Position numbers and translations under genes: made by a program
NCBI RefSeq assembly: GCF_000176175.1
Contig: NZ_ACZP01000014.1
Span: 62,001 to 126,000, forward strand
Direction: 5' to 3'
DNA from: Vibrio furnissii CIP 102972
Lineage (GTDB): Bacteria; Pseudomonadota; Gammaproteobacteria; Enterobacterales; Vibrionaceae
DNA length: 64,000 bases
Notes under the pieces: model-generated
What the model saw: only the letters and a program-made list of their open reading frames with translations
What the model was told of the DNA's origin: nothing
Database searches by the model: none
Shown here: positions 26,205 to 35,267 of the stretch, piece by piece
How the letters are laid out: each line of letters starts with the position of its first letter
How positions within the stretch are numbered: the stretch's first letter is position 1

Positions 26205-26605
26205 TTGGGTATGCAAAGAACTGGTCTACGCCTACGCGATGTGGATTAGCGCCAGGTTTCACCTGCAAGTCATCCGCGCATTCGACGCAATCACAAGCCA
26301 ACCGCAAATTGCACCGTCCGGTGTCACTCTCACCGCCAAACAAGCCCGGCTCTTACAATGTGCCTTTTCGCAGTTTGACGAACTCAAAGCGCCACGGGGA
26401 AAGCTACCGCCAGTATCAAACTATGCAGCAGCAAATCAACATGATGCGTTCGTTTTGCGATCATATGGAAAGCGAGCTTAAAGCGTTTCACTCGCAGGTA
26501 GACGCAGAAATTGATGCGATTAATCACATCAACTTATACAAGGGAATGGTGTTGGAATATCAAGGCGCTGACGAACTAAAGCGCTTCATTGAGCAAAAAC
26601 ATTGA
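26205..26605 (+). pseudogene. Truncated, frameshifted copy of the KilA-N gene
   Basis: From about 26205 to 26605 the DNA is nearly identical to 28466-28869, the 3' two-thirds of the intact KilA-N gene. The 5' part is missing, and GCGC became GC near 26390, so the frame is broken. The same downstream hairpin is present. It is a leftover of a duplication flanking the inverted cassettes. Confidence 0.85.
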
Positions 26606-26616
26606 TGAAAAATGAC

Positions 26617-26650
26617 TGAGCCTAGGCAACGTGAGGTTGTTCTAGGCTCT
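26617..26650. terminator. Hairpin after the KilA-N pseudogene
   Basis: GAGCCTAGGCAAC pairs with GTTGTTCTAGGCTC. Copy of the hairpin at 28882-28915. Confidence 0.65.
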
Positions 26651-26659
26651 GGTGGGCAG

Positions 26660-26725
26660 GCACATACACAGGCTTACTCAAACTAAAAAGGTCAGGAGTT
26701 GGGAATCACTCTTAGACAAATTGGT
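26660..26725 (-). repeat. Decayed attC, inverted
   Basis: Read on the minus strand: TTTGTCTAAGAGTGATTCCCAACTCCTGACCTTTTTAG, which follows the attC pattern GTTTAAGAGTGATTCGCAACGCGTGGCATTTT with substitutions. It lies just after the stop of the leftward 162-codon gene, where an attC belongs. Confidence 0.5.
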
Positions 26726-26734
26726 ATGTGTTTT

Positions 26735-27223
26735 TTACTGGTAAAGAAACTCTAAAGTGTTATTTTTCCCAAATATCCAAAAAGAATTTTTCTTACAGCC
26801 GTCTAAACGGTTTCCTTTTTTGTCATAAATATTTACAGTAGTAAAAAACTTCATATCCTCAGCATGTTCAACGTGTGCTTTGCAAGAATCTTCAGATATT
26901 TCATTAACTTGAATCTTAAATCCTTCGTAGTTATCCCCTATAGAGGAGATTGTTATATCTTCGTCCCACGAATCCTGTATAAAACTATGATTAATACTTT
27001 CATTATCTAAATATTTGTAGTTTTCATCTTCAGAAAAATACTTAACAATATCTCGACCAAGTTGAGATATACGATACGGACGAGACAGTTCATTCTTACC
27101 TGTTTCATATGTATCAACTGTATCCTTAACTAATATCACACTTTCCATTTTTGGAGATCCAGCATAGCTAAATAGCGATAAACTAGTAGAAATTACAAAG
27201 AGAAACCTACTTAATATTCGCAT
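26735..27223 (-). CDS. Inverted cassette gene: exported hypothetical protein
   Basis: 162 residues with a signal peptide (MRILSRFLFVISTSLSLFSYAG) and an acidic mature region with two Cys (EDSCKAHV, DGCKKNSFW) that could form a disulfide in the periplasm. Very AT-rich. No family recognised. It lies between a decayed attC and the attC at 27236, in opposite orientation to surrounding late genes. Confidence 0.6.
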   Translation of the reverse strand: MRILSRFLFVISTSLSLFSYAGSPKMESVILVKDTVDTYETGKNELSRPYRISQLGRDIVKYFSEDENYKYLDNESINHSFIQDSWDEDITISSIGDNYEGFKIQVNEISEDSCKAHVEHAEDMKFFTTVNIYDKKGNRLDGCKKNSFWIFGKNNTLEFLYQ

Positions 27224-27235
27224 TAATTTATTCCT

Positions 27236-27335
27236 TTTTTACTTATAGTTGACCACAAAATGTCCTGTTAAGGCGTGAGCAACGCATAGCGAAAATGCCA
27301 TGCGTTGCGAATCCGTTTCGAAGCGTTCGTTAGCT
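27236..27335 (-). repeat. attC site, inverted
   Basis: On the minus strand it starts GCTAACGAACGCTTCGAAACGG, continues CGCAACGCATGGCATTTTCGC and ATGCGTTGCTCACGCCTTAACAGG, and ends with a weakened core (GACATTTTG). About 100 bp, directly after the stop of the 100-codon gene. A clear integron site inside a phage, in reverse orientation. Confidence 0.8.
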
Positions 27336-27638
27336 TTATTTTGATGCCTCAACTACATTTTTTGCAGGCTTAAATATACACACAGCCCCTCCTGTAGTTA
27401 AACTTACGTTGTGACTTAAATCACAATTCAATGCTACAAACATAATTGGGAGCTGCTCATTTCCAAATGAGTTTGGTAGAAACGCAATTTTGCTTCCTTC
27501 TTTGCACTTACCTTCATTGTCAACAGCTTTCCAACTTACAGCTGTACACAGTGTTTCTTGATCAATGCCAAAAGCATTTACTTGTAAGGGAATAGATAAA
27601 ACAAGAGATGTTAAGAGGGCTTTATTGATAATTTTCAT
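27336..27638 (-). CDS. Inverted cassette gene: small exported protein
   Basis: 100 residues with a signal peptide (MKIINKALLTSLVLSIPLQVNAFG), four Cys in the mature part (ETLCTAV, EGKCKEG, LNCDLS, AVCIF) and so probably two disulfides. AGTTTC-rich leader with GGAG site before the ATG. Typical small Vibrio cassette product; function unknown. Confidence 0.6.
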   Translation of the reverse strand: MKIINKALLTSLVLSIPLQVNAFGIDQETLCTAVSWKAVDNEGKCKEGSKIAFLPNSFGNEQLPIMFVALNCDLSHNVSLTTGGAVCIFKPAKNVVEASK

Positions 27639-28029
27639 ATAGAAACTCCATTATATTTAAAATATCCAATGATGATTTTGTTTCGAATTTAAAGCTAAGA
27701 TTTATCAGTGCGTATGCGTGTCTAACTCGTTAAACCAGTTAAAACGCGCACAGTTAACTAGTTGTTTTGCAGAAAATTATCAGTTTTCCATCAATAAAAC
27801 CATGCAATATTGCACATATATGCAATTCCCCAAACCTATAATCTAACCCCATGTAACAGGCCGGAAGCGAGTTGCGGCAGCTTGCCAGGACTGATGGCGT
27901 CGTGCACAGTTACGCACATTTGTGTGTGGTAAAGCATTGACACCCTACCCTCGCCGCCCTTACCCTATCGCTGTACTGGCAAAATCCAGTACCGGGATTG
28001 AGACCCCGCTAATGATCACCGGCACATAA
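27639..28029. other. Non-coding stretch before the Ash-like/KilA-N genes
   Basis: Contains GC-rich DNA around 27930-28010 with an inverted repeat at TACTGGCAAAATCCAGTA. It likely holds the promoter and regulator sites for the downstream genes. No protein gene supported. Confidence 0.4.
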
Positions 28030-28236
28030 GTGCCAGCGTTTGCTGGTTTTTTTATGTGTGGCTTCGGCACACCTGTACATGGTGAATTTGCTGCGATTAT
28101 GCGCAAATACATCTCATCAATGGTGGGCTGGGCGGGGCAGCCTTCGGGCTGGCCGTATCGGTGGTGCGGTAGTCTCAACCCTGTTCAGTCCATCACCCGA
28201 AGATTGAGACCTTTGCGTGATGGTAAGCAATCCTAA
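28030..28236 (+). CDS. Possible Ash-family small phage protein
   Basis: Open frame of 68 codons; the part RKYISSMVGWAGQPSGWPYRWCGSLNPVQSIT resembles the MVGWAG-type core of phage Ash-family small proteins, often found just upstream of phage regulatory genes in enterobacterial prophages. A shorter start (ATG at about 28099) would suit this. Whether it is translated is uncertain. Confidence 0.4.
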   Translation: MPAFAGFFMCGFGTPVHGEFAAIMRKYISSMVGWAGQPSGWPYRWCGSLNPVQSITRRLRPLRDGKQS

Positions 28237-28251
28237 TCACCGGAGGTCGCT

Positions 28252-28869
28252 ATGACCCATCTATCTATTCTTTCCAAAGATATCCGCATCTTAGACGGCT
28301 TGTATTCTCTGAATGACCTGCATAAAGCAAGCGGAAACAAAGCCAAACACGCCCCTTTTCGATTCATGCGTAATGAACAAACCGTTGAACTAATCGCTGA
28401 AATAGAGCGATCACCAGATCTGGTGATCGGTTGCAAAGTGTTACGAGGTGGGAAACTCCAAGGAACTTGGGTATGCAAAGAACTGGTCTACGCCTACGCG
28501 ATGTGGATTAGCGCCAGGTTTCACCTGCAAGTCATCCGCGCGTTCGACGCACTCACAAGCCAACCGCAAATTGCACCATCCGGTGTCACTCTTACCGCCA
28601 AACAAGCCCGATTCTTACAATGTGCCTTTTCGCAGTTTGACGAACTCAAAGCGCGCCACGGGGAAAGCTACCGCCAGTATCAAACCATGCAGCAGCAAAT
28701 CAACATGATGCGTTCGTTTTGCGATCATATGGAAAGCGAGCTTAAAGCGTTTCGCTCGCAGGTAGATGCGGAAGTTGATGCGATTAACCACATCAACTTA
28801 TACAAAGGGATGGTGTTGGAATATCAAGGCGCCGACGAACTAAAGCGCTTCATAGAGCAAAAACATTGA
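28252..28869 (+). CDS. KilA-N domain phage regulatory protein
   Basis: 205 residues. The KilA-N DNA-binding domain spans about residues 10-100 ([57 protein letters not shown]), followed by a coiled-coil region ([23 protein letters not shown]). GGAGGTCGCT precedes the ATG. Such proteins are common phage antirepressor-like regulators. Intact copy of the broken gene at 26205-26605. Confidence 0.87.
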   Translation: MTHLSILSKDIRILDGLYSLNDLHKASGNKAKHAPFRFMRNEQTVELIAEIERSPDLVIGCKVLRGGKLQGTWVCKELVYAYAMWISARFHLQVIRAFDALTSQPQIAPSGVTLTAKQARFLQCAFSQFDELKARHGESYRQYQTMQQQINMMRSFCDHMESELKAFRSQVDAEVDAINHINLYKGMVLEYQGADELKRFIEQKH

Positions 28870-28881
28870 TGATAATTGACC

Positions 28882-28915
28882 TGAGCCTAGGCAACGTGGT
28901 GTTGTTCTAGGCTCA
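28882..28915. terminator. Hairpin after the KilA-N gene
   Basis: TGAGCCTAG pairs with CTAGGCTCA around a GC-poor loop with GCAAC/GTTGTT. No T run, so termination is uncertain. Identical arrangement after the pseudogene copy. Confidence 0.6.
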
Positions 28916-29037
28916 GGTGGATATGAATAAACTCACATTTGGACAAAGACACGTTATAGATAAAAACAATGTATAAAAAATATAGGAGAAGCACCTAACT
29001 TGCTTGGTTCTGTAGTGACGTCCCCCTGATTTGAGCC

Positions 29038-30255
29038 TTATTTCTTAAACTGCCAATAAGTGCCATTGCTGTTTTCAACTGGCTCTAATCCAGCTCTTTC
29101 AAATGCTCGCTTATGATGATGAATAAGGCTATAAATATCCATCATGACAGGCCGAACTTCAGCAAAAGTTGAGTGGTTAAGGAAACCTACACCAACATTG
29201 GTCACATCAATAGTATCAATACCTTCTACGATTACTGGCTCCCCACCTGAATAGCCTGCTCTTGAGTAACCGCCATGTATTGTCTTAGACATCATAAGTG
29301 CAACGTCCGTTGAAGAAACATACAAGGTAACCGAGCTGTTTTTACTTACCATTTTAGGGGCTATATCTTTCTTGAAAAGATCAGCATCAATATCAGGGGC
29401 GGCCAAAATAATCTCTTTGATTCGGCTCTTTGCCGAAGGAATGTCATCCATAACATCAAGGTATGCCTGTGTAAGTGCACGGGTTCCCATGCTATGAGCA
29501 ATCAAATAGATGTTTTGGGATGTCGTTTTTTCTAATACTTGGGTAATGAAATTCTTTATGTTGCCCTGAGACCACCTGATGTTATTTTCATCAGTCATAT
29601 AAGACTTCTCTTTCGCTTGAGATGGCCAACTGTAGAACACTGGTGCACCTTTAAAACTTAGATCATAAGCTATCTGAGCAGTTCTAAGTGCAGCATCCTC
29701 AAATGACACATTATATCCATGAATAAAGATAAGAAGATTTTCAGAATCAACAAACTGTGAACGTAACCTGTTAAAATATAGTGACTTATTAAGTATTTCT
29801 GTTTTCCTCAACATCAGATGGTCATCTGGATCCTCTGAAAACTCCAGTTTCCAATATGCTGGCCTTTCAATCTCTCCAATCTTGTGACCTTTAGGGATAC
29901 TAACTTCAGCCACTCCATAGGTTATATCTTTCGATCTTCGTGTCCCAAATGAAGTATTGTTCTCTGTATTATCAACACGTTGGCGATCTGTCGCATAGTA
30001 CACATCCATAACGACATGATTAGGTCTATCGTCTGCTGGACCGAATAACTCCATAAGCCAACACATCACCCCCCCACAAGCTTGCGTGACTTCTCCGCCA
30101 ATAGCAGCACTAGCTTGACCGGAGCCAGCAGGGCCCGCAGTATCAACTGCCATAACATTAGTATCTTCCGCTGGTCTCGTAGAGTCAGATTGGCTGACAC
30201 AACCTATAAGAATCAGTCCGGCTAAGAGACTGACGATTAATTTGTTACACTTCAA
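29038..30255 (-). CDS. Lipoprotein alpha/beta hydrolase (DUF900)
   Basis: 405-residue accessory protein. The lipoprotein signal MKCNKLIVSLLAGLILIGC points to membrane anchoring at Cys19. The hydrolase domain (about 95-380) begins VVMDVYYATDRQRVDN, a DUF900 hallmark, with FIHGYNVSFEDAALR, the nucleophile elbow LIAHSMGTRAL, the acid in LAAPDIDADLF and a late His in FLNHSTFAEV. It is leftward, AT-rich and set between the KilA-N gene and portal, so it is probably a lysogeny-expressed cargo gene altering the envelope. No attC seen beside it. Confidence 0.82.
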   Translation of the reverse strand: MKCNKLIVSLLAGLILIGCVSQSDSTRPAEDTNVMAVDTAGPAGSGQASAAIGGEVTQACGGVMCWLMELFGPADDRPNHVVMDVYYATDRQRVDNTENNTSFGTRRSKDITYGVAEVSIPKGHKIGEIERPAYWKLEFSEDPDDHLMLRKTEILNKSLYFNRLRSQFVDSENLLIFIHGYNVSFEDAALRTAQIAYDLSFKGAPVFYSWPSQAKEKSYMTDENNIRWSQGNIKNFITQVLEKTTSQNIYLIAHSMGTRALTQAYLDVMDDIPSAKSRIKEIILAAPDIDADLFKKDIAPKMVSKNSSVTLYVSSTDVALMMSKTIHGGYSRAGYSGGEPVIVEGIDTIDVTNVGVGFLNHSTFAEVRPVMMDIYSLIHHHKRAFERAGLEPVENSNGTYWQFKK

Positions 30256-30380
30256 AATATAATCCTTTATCTAAGAAATAACTCTGATTGGAAAAGGCCA
30301 AATAGTTAGATTGCTGGGGCAGGTTACTATATTCCTCCGACTCAGAATAGATTGGCGGATTCTTAAATTGGTTTGAGGCT

Positions 30381-31346
30381 TCAGCTCTCTTTTACCAAAC
30401 TCACGTACTCGTTGAGTTTCAACACTTCACTCCCCACAAAATCGTTCAATTCAGCCAGTGAATCAATCAGTGGCAGCAGCTCGTTTTTATGGAACAGCCA
30501 GTCCACCTTGTTAAGGTCGAGTGAGGTAATGCTTTCACGGCGAATGCTCATCAGCTCGATCGGTACGCGGTGCAGGGCCAATACGTCGTTCATCGTCTGG
30601 TTCTTCACGTCTTTGAACGAATCTTTTGCTTCCACCTGGCCGATGGGTTTAAGTTCCGGCGCTTTGGTGTCCTTACCCTTGGCATTCACAAACAGGTTTT
30701 TGAACGCCATCCCCTCTTTGGCCTGCAGCTTGTTGCGAATGTCGTTCTCTGTATCCTTGGTCATGCTAGGCTCGTTCATATACAGCAGGTAACCTGCGTG
30801 GGAACCATTGCGGTAATACTGGCGGCGGAACAGCGTGGCATCATCGTTGAGCCAAATAGAGGTCAGCCCGCTGACGTGTTGCGGCAGGCCGTACAACTCC
30901 TGCGCCACATCGTATTCAGCCAGGTGAAAAATCTGCCCGTCGCGATAATCAATCCGCCCTTCATTGCTGTAGGCGCGGGGCTTATAGGTGTAACCTAAAT
31001 CACCTCGGCGGCGCATGTAGAGCGCCGGAAGGTGTCTGATGTGAACCACCTGCCCGAACAGGTTGCGCACCACCTGAAAGTAGCCGTTGCCAAAGGTGAG
31101 GTAGTCCTGAATAAACCGTTTCAGGTCGCGGCGCGGCAGTACGTCGCTCACCGTAACGGCGTACGTCAGCGTGTTGCGTTTAAACTCAATCGCGCTCGAG
31201 TGCATCGGATTCACGCGCAGCGCTTTGGCCAGCGTATCAAGTGCAATCGGCGGCTCGTACAAATCATCAATCAGCGCCACTTCAAGGTAGCTGAGAATAT
31301 CGCTATTCATCACACTGACCGGGTTAGAAAATTCAATCTCAATCAC
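30381..31346 (-). CDS. Portal protein (P2 gpQ family)
   Basis: 321 residues from the GTG at 31346, which has AGGAGACAG before it; an upstream in-frame ATG would overlap the terminase gene. PBSX/P2-type portal: IDDLYEPPIALDTLAKALRVNPMHSSAIEFKRN, FIQDYLTFGNGYFQVVRN, IFHLAEYDVAQELYGLPQHVSGL. It forms the dodecameric DNA gate of the head. Leftward with terminase, as the PQ operon of P2. Confidence 0.93.
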   Translation of the reverse strand: MIEIEFSNPVSVMNSDILSYLEVALIDDLYEPPIALDTLAKALRVNPMHSSAIEFKRNTLTYAVTVSDVLPRRDLKRFIQDYLTFGNGYFQVVRNLFGQVVHIRHLPALYMRRRGDLGYTYKPRAYSNEGRIDYRDGQIFHLAEYDVAQELYGLPQHVSGLTSIWLNDDATLFRRQYYRNGSHAGYLLYMNEPSMTKDTENDIRNKLQAKEGMAFKNLFVNAKGKDTKAPELKPIGQVEAKDSFKDVKNQTMNDVLALHRVPIELMSIRRESITSLDLNKVDWLFHKNELLPLIDSLAELNDFVGSEVLKLNEYVSLVKES

Positions 31347-31356
31347 GTTCTGTCTC

Positions 31357-33117
31357 CTAGAAGAACGACACCGTGGTGTCATCCTCACTGTGAATATCAA
31401 TCGGCTCCCAGTGCATCACATGCATCGAAGCCCAGGCCAGGTCAGCGTGCGAGCCCACCTTGCTGCGGTTAGAAATAAAGGTCACCTGATTGCTGGCTTT
31501 GGTGGTCTGCTGGCGAATCATCAAAAAGGAATGCACTAGGTCATCCCATTCGCCGTCGAACTGCAGGCGCCCGTCGTTGATGATTTCGCGCGCCTTGTAC
31601 ACCATCATCCGTTTCACTTCCGGCGAGTAATCCAGCTCAATCAGGCTCGGGTAGAACTTGCGCACCAGCTCGGCCACCGCCGACCCGACGCCGCTGACAT
31701 CAATCGCCAGGTGCACCACGTTGTATTTTTCGGTCATGGCTTTAATCGCGAGCGCTTGCTGCTCGTAGCTGGAGCCTTTCAGGCGCGCCCGTTCAATCAG
31801 CCGGAACACGCCGCCTTTGCGTTTGGGTTTGAGCGCAACCACCAATCCGGCATCGTCGGACCCTTCGCCCTGACCGCCGCCGCGCGGGTCATAACCCACC
31901 AACACTTCGGCATTGCCCGCAGGCCGCGCTTTGTTGTGGTCCACGTCCTTCCACAGCGATGAATCGGTTTTACACGCCAGCAGCGCTTTGAGCGCAAAGA
32001 TGGACGCCGAATCATCGAGAAACACGCAACGCAGCAGGTTGTCGAATACGGTTTTGTCCGGGTACTTACGGCGCAGTTTCTCCATGTTGAAGAACGTGGC
32101 GCCTTTCTCAATCGCGTCATCAATGGTGATGATCTGGCGGAAAATGCCATCAACGCCCAGCGAGCCGTTCTTAAGCGCCGAATGGCTGATGTCAATGCCT
32201 TGCTCTTTCTTGCCCTGCCACTTCGGATACGCTTCATGCGCCACGGTCGACGGCGTCGACAAATACGTGGTGCGGTACTTGTCGTGAATCGACATCCCGC
32301 CCGCGTAATCGTCCAGCTCACCAAATTTGGGGATCCAGAACACTTCATCGAAATAGACATGGCCGTTGAAGCCCTGCGATGTGCGGGCGTTGGTGGAGAG
32401 GAAGTAAAACGTCGCGCCGTTGGAGAGTTGCAGCTCATCTTTGCCTTTGAGCTCCACGTCGCCAATCTCCAGCGCGAAACGGCGGATGTAGTTTTTGAAG
32501 ATCTCAGACTGTTTGCGCGAGGCCGACAAAAACACCTGGTTGTCGTCGTTCAGTACCGCATCCTCAAACGCTTCATAGGCGAAGTAATACGTCAGGCCAA
32601 TCTGGCGCGATTTGAGGTAGAAGCGGAACTCGTTCAGTTCGGGATTGCACTTGTGGGCGTGGATGTCTTTCTGGTACTCGAAAAACGTCTTCTCTCGAAA
32701 CTCGTCCAGCACCGTTCGGGTGATGTGCGACACGTCGTTCTTCACCTTGTTCGGCTTGCGGCCGCGCTTGTTGCCTTCGCTGTGGCTGCTCGCAGGCCGA
32801 TGCTGCCGGCTCTCGGCTTCATCGCGTTTGCGCTTTTGTGCCAGCAGCATTTCCAGCTCTTTGAGCTGCTCATCGTGCTTTTGGTCAAGCCACAGCAGAT
32901 AGGCAATCCGCTGGCGCAGCATCAGCTCTACGGGCGCATCGTCCCGCATCGCTTTCCAGTCAAATTTCGAAATCCATTGCTGGACGGTTCGCACGGCAAC
33001 GCCCACCGCCTGCGCGACTTCGGCAGGTTTGTACTGACGCAGATACAGCCCAAGCGCTTTGGTTTGGTCTGCAGTGTACATCGGGGAGGATTGCTCAATA
33101 GCCAGATTCGTTTTCAT
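31357..33117 (-). CDS. Large terminase subunit (P2 gpP family)
   Basis: 586 residues from the ATG at 33117 (33132 and 33081 are alternatives). The N-terminal HTH is KPAEVAQAVGVAVRTVQQWISKFDW. ATPase: Walker A-like KSRQIGLTYYFA (169-180), Walker B HVYFDEVFW (D257, E258), coupling motif YLSTP. The nuclease half includes VGYDPRGGG and AIDVSGVGSAVAEL. Cuts cos and drives DNA packaging. First gene of the leftward PQ operon, divergent from the capsid genes. Confidence 0.94.
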   Translation of the reverse strand: MKTNLAIEQSSPMYTADQTKALGLYLRQYKPAEVAQAVGVAVRTVQQWISKFDWKAMRDDAPVELMLRQRIAYLLWLDQKHDEQLKELEMLLAQKRKRDEAESRQHRPASSHSEGNKRGRKPNKVKNDVSHITRTVLDEFREKTFFEYQKDIHAHKCNPELNEFRFYLKSRQIGLTYYFAYEAFEDAVLNDDNQVFLSASRKQSEIFKNYIRRFALEIGDVELKGKDELQLSNGATFYFLSTNARTSQGFNGHVYFDEVFWIPKFGELDDYAGGMSIHDKYRTTYLSTPSTVAHEAYPKWQGKKEQGIDISHSALKNGSLGVDGIFRQIITIDDAIEKGATFFNMEKLRRKYPDKTVFDNLLRCVFLDDSASIFALKALLACKTDSSLWKDVDHNKARPAGNAEVLVGYDPRGGGQGEGSDDAGLVVALKPKRKGGVFRLIERARLKGSSYEQQALAIKAMTEKYNVVHLAIDVSGVGSAVAELVRKFYPSLIELDYSPEVKRMMVYKAREIINDGRLQFDGEWDDLVHSFLMIRQQTTKASNQVTFISNRSKVGSHADLAWASMHVMHWEPIDIHSEDDTTVSFF

Positions 33118-33251
33118 GCTGGCAGTGTGCAACAGAGCCCGCCGCGACTCAGCAGAGAGACTTTCTATATCGGGTATCTAGAATCGCCGTGAATACAAAA
33201 AGTTAAGGCCATTGGTTAGATTGGAATCATCGAAACGAGAAGAGATATTCC

Positions 33252-34079
33252 ATGTTTAAGTCAGAGCCAATTTGCATTCTGAAAGCTGGCCCCACTGTCG
33301 ACGGGCGAGATATCCCGCAGAAAGTGATTGACGATATCGCGGAAACGTACAACCCAACCAATTATGCCGCGCGAATCAATGACGACCACTACGACAGTGG
33401 CTGGAAAGGCGGCACCGTATTGTCGGTAGAAAAACGCGATGACGAACTGTGGGCTGAAATCAAACCCAACTCTCACCTGCTGCGAAACATCGAAAACGGT
33501 CAGTTGCTGCATACCTCATGTGAGTATCAGGAAGATTTCGCGAATAGCGGAAAAGCTTACTTAACCGGACTTGCCTTCACGGACAAACCCGCCTCGCTGG
33601 GTACCACGCAAGTGCATTTATCGGCCAAACGCAATGCAAAAAATGTGTTTCTTGTCTGTACCGGTCAAACGGTGAATTACAACGCATTGCATGTTTCACA
33701 ACCCGACTTGTCCGATGAAGACACGTCGCTGTTTCAAAAATTCAAAAGCTGGCTCAAAGGCGAAAACGCGCCCGAGCAGCTCTCTCACACTGAGGAAGAA
33801 GACGACATGAACAAAGAAACCGAAGAGCTGCTGCAGCAACAAATTGAGCAGAACACCAAGCTGAGCGATCAGCTCGGCCAACTGGTGCAGACACTCAGCG
33901 CCAAAGAGCAGCCCGCAGAGCCGGAAGTTAAAGACGAGCCGCAGAAAAGCGAGCTGGAAGAAAAAGTTGAAAAGCTCTCCTCCCAGCTTGGCGAACTGAC
34001 CACCAAACTGAGCAGCATCACGGATGAGCAGGCGCGCATCCTTGCGGGTCAGGATGCGGAACCCGAACAGTACCTGTAA
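33252..34079 (+). CDS. Capsid scaffold/protease (P2 gpO family)
   Basis: 275-residue scaffold with an N-terminal serine protease. Likely triad members are an early Asp (GRDIP), H46 (NDDHYDSGW) and the Ser in LAFTDKPASLGTT near residue 118. The C-terminal half (EELLQQQIEQNTKLSDQLGQLVQTL, then LEEKVEKLSSQLGELTTKLSSI) is a helical scaffold. Cleaves itself and the capsid protein during head maturation. First gene of the rightward head operon. Confidence 0.92.
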   Translation: MFKSEPICILKAGPTVDGRDIPQKVIDDIAETYNPTNYAARINDDHYDSGWKGGTVLSVEKRDDELWAEIKPNSHLLRNIENGQLLHTSCEYQEDFANSGKAYLTGLAFTDKPASLGTTQVHLSAKRNAKNVFLVCTGQTVNYNALHVSQPDLSDEDTSLFQKFKSWLKGENAPEQLSHTEEEDDMNKETEELLQQQIEQNTKLSDQLGQLVQTLSAKEQPAEPEVKDEPQKSELEEKVEKLSSQLGELTTKLSSITDEQARILAGQDAEPEQYL

Positions 34080-34121
34080 GCGCCGGCTTTAGTCTCTCAC
34101 CCCATTTGTATAGGTAAACAC

Positions 34122-35159
34122 ATGCAAGAGCATACCAAAAAGAAACTGAGCGCCTACGTTCAGGCGGTCGCGCAGCAAAACGGCGTCGAGAACGCCACCG
34201 AGATGTTTAACGTCTCGCCGAACGGCACCCAGCGCATCATCGCGGCCATTCGTGAAAGCAACTGGTTCCTGAGCCGCATCAACATCATCACCGTGAAAAA
34301 CCAGATTGGTGAAGCGATTGGTCTGGGTGTGAGCGGCATGATTGCCAGCCGCACCGACACCTCCGGCGACGGCGAGCGCAAGCCGAAAGACTACCACGGC
34401 ATGAAAGCCATGCCTTACGCCTGCGTGCAGACCAACTTCGACACGGCGATCCGCTATGCCAAGCTCGATGCCTGGGCGCACATGAAGAGCTTCAACCAGA
34501 TTGTCTCCAAACACACCCGCGAGCAGATCGACGCCAACAAAATCACCGTCGGCTGGTTTGGTCAAACCGCGGCCGCGGATACGGATGCCACCGCCAACCC
34601 GAACGGCGAAGACGTCAACAAAGGCTGGTTCCAGGCGATGCGCGAGCACAACGCCGAACGTTTAATCACCGAAGGTGCGGAAGGCTCCGGCGTTATCCGA
34701 ATTGGTGAAGGCGGCGACTTTACCAACCTCGATCTGGCGGTGCTGAACCTGAAAAATCTGCTGCACCCGGCATGCGAAAACGACTCTGACCTGGTTGCCA
34801 TCATCGGCTCTGATCTGCTGGCCTATGAGAAAGCCAAGTTCTACGACGCGCACGGCAATACGCCGACAGAAAAGAGCAAGATTCAGGAGCGTCAGGTCAT
34901 CGGTACCTATGGCGGCCTGCCTGCGGTGTCGGTTCCGGGCTTCCCGTCAACGGGCATCATGGTGACCAGCTACAACAACCTGTCTATCTACATTCAGGAA
35001 GACTCGGTTCGCCGCACGGTCGGTAAGAAAAACGACGCCAAAGACCAGATGGAAAACTTTGAGTCGATGAACATGGCCTACGTCATCGAGCAACTTGAAA
35101 AGGTGGCGGCGGTCGAGTTCGGCAACGTCAAACTGAAAATCAACGGGGCGTGGGTATAA
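34122..35159 (+). CDS. Major capsid protein (P2 gpN family)
   Basis: 345-residue HK97-fold capsid protein. N-terminus KKKLSAYVQAVAQQNGVENATEMFNVSPNGTQRI, then NIITVKNQIGEAIGLGVSGMIASRTDT, match the gpN family. Cut near the N-terminus by the gpO-like protease to form the shell. Confidence 0.94.
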   Translation: MQEHTKKKLSAYVQAVAQQNGVENATEMFNVSPNGTQRIIAAIRESNWFLSRINIITVKNQIGEAIGLGVSGMIASRTDTSGDGERKPKDYHGMKAMPYACVQTNFDTAIRYAKLDAWAHMKSFNQIVSKHTREQIDANKITVGWFGQTAAADTDATANPNGEDVNKGWFQAMREHNAERLITEGAEGSGVIRIGEGGDFTNLDLAVLNLKNLLHPACENDSDLVAIIGSDLLAYEKAKFYDAHGNTPTEKSKIQERQVIGTYGGLPAVSVPGFPSTGIMVTSYNNLSIYIQEDSVRRTVGKKNDAKDQMENFESMNMAYVIEQLEKVAAVEFGNVKLKINGAWV

Positions 35160-35163
35160 CCGC

Positions 35164-35213
35164 GCCAGACTGACACCCTCCAATGCAGGCTCTGTCACGT
35201 TATCAGTCTGGCT
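35164..35213. terminator. Hairpin after the capsid gene
   Basis: GCCAGACTGA pairs with TCAGTCTGGC across a 30-base loop, in the 108-bp gap between capsid and head completion genes. No T run; it may limit read-through or stabilise the capsid mRNA. Confidence 0.45.
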
Positions 35214-35267
35214 CCTACACAGATTGTTATTCGTGCACTGCTGCCTGCATTCCCTCAAAGGTGATGT

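Noticed and set aside
27840-28250. Retron or structured RNA upstream of the KilA-N gene
   Set aside because: There are inverted repeats, but no reverse transcriptase is nearby, and the region reads better as an Ash-like small gene and its control sequence.
30381-33192. Rightward open frames over portal and terminase
   Set aside because: Antisense shadows of strongly recognisable leftward genes with high GC.
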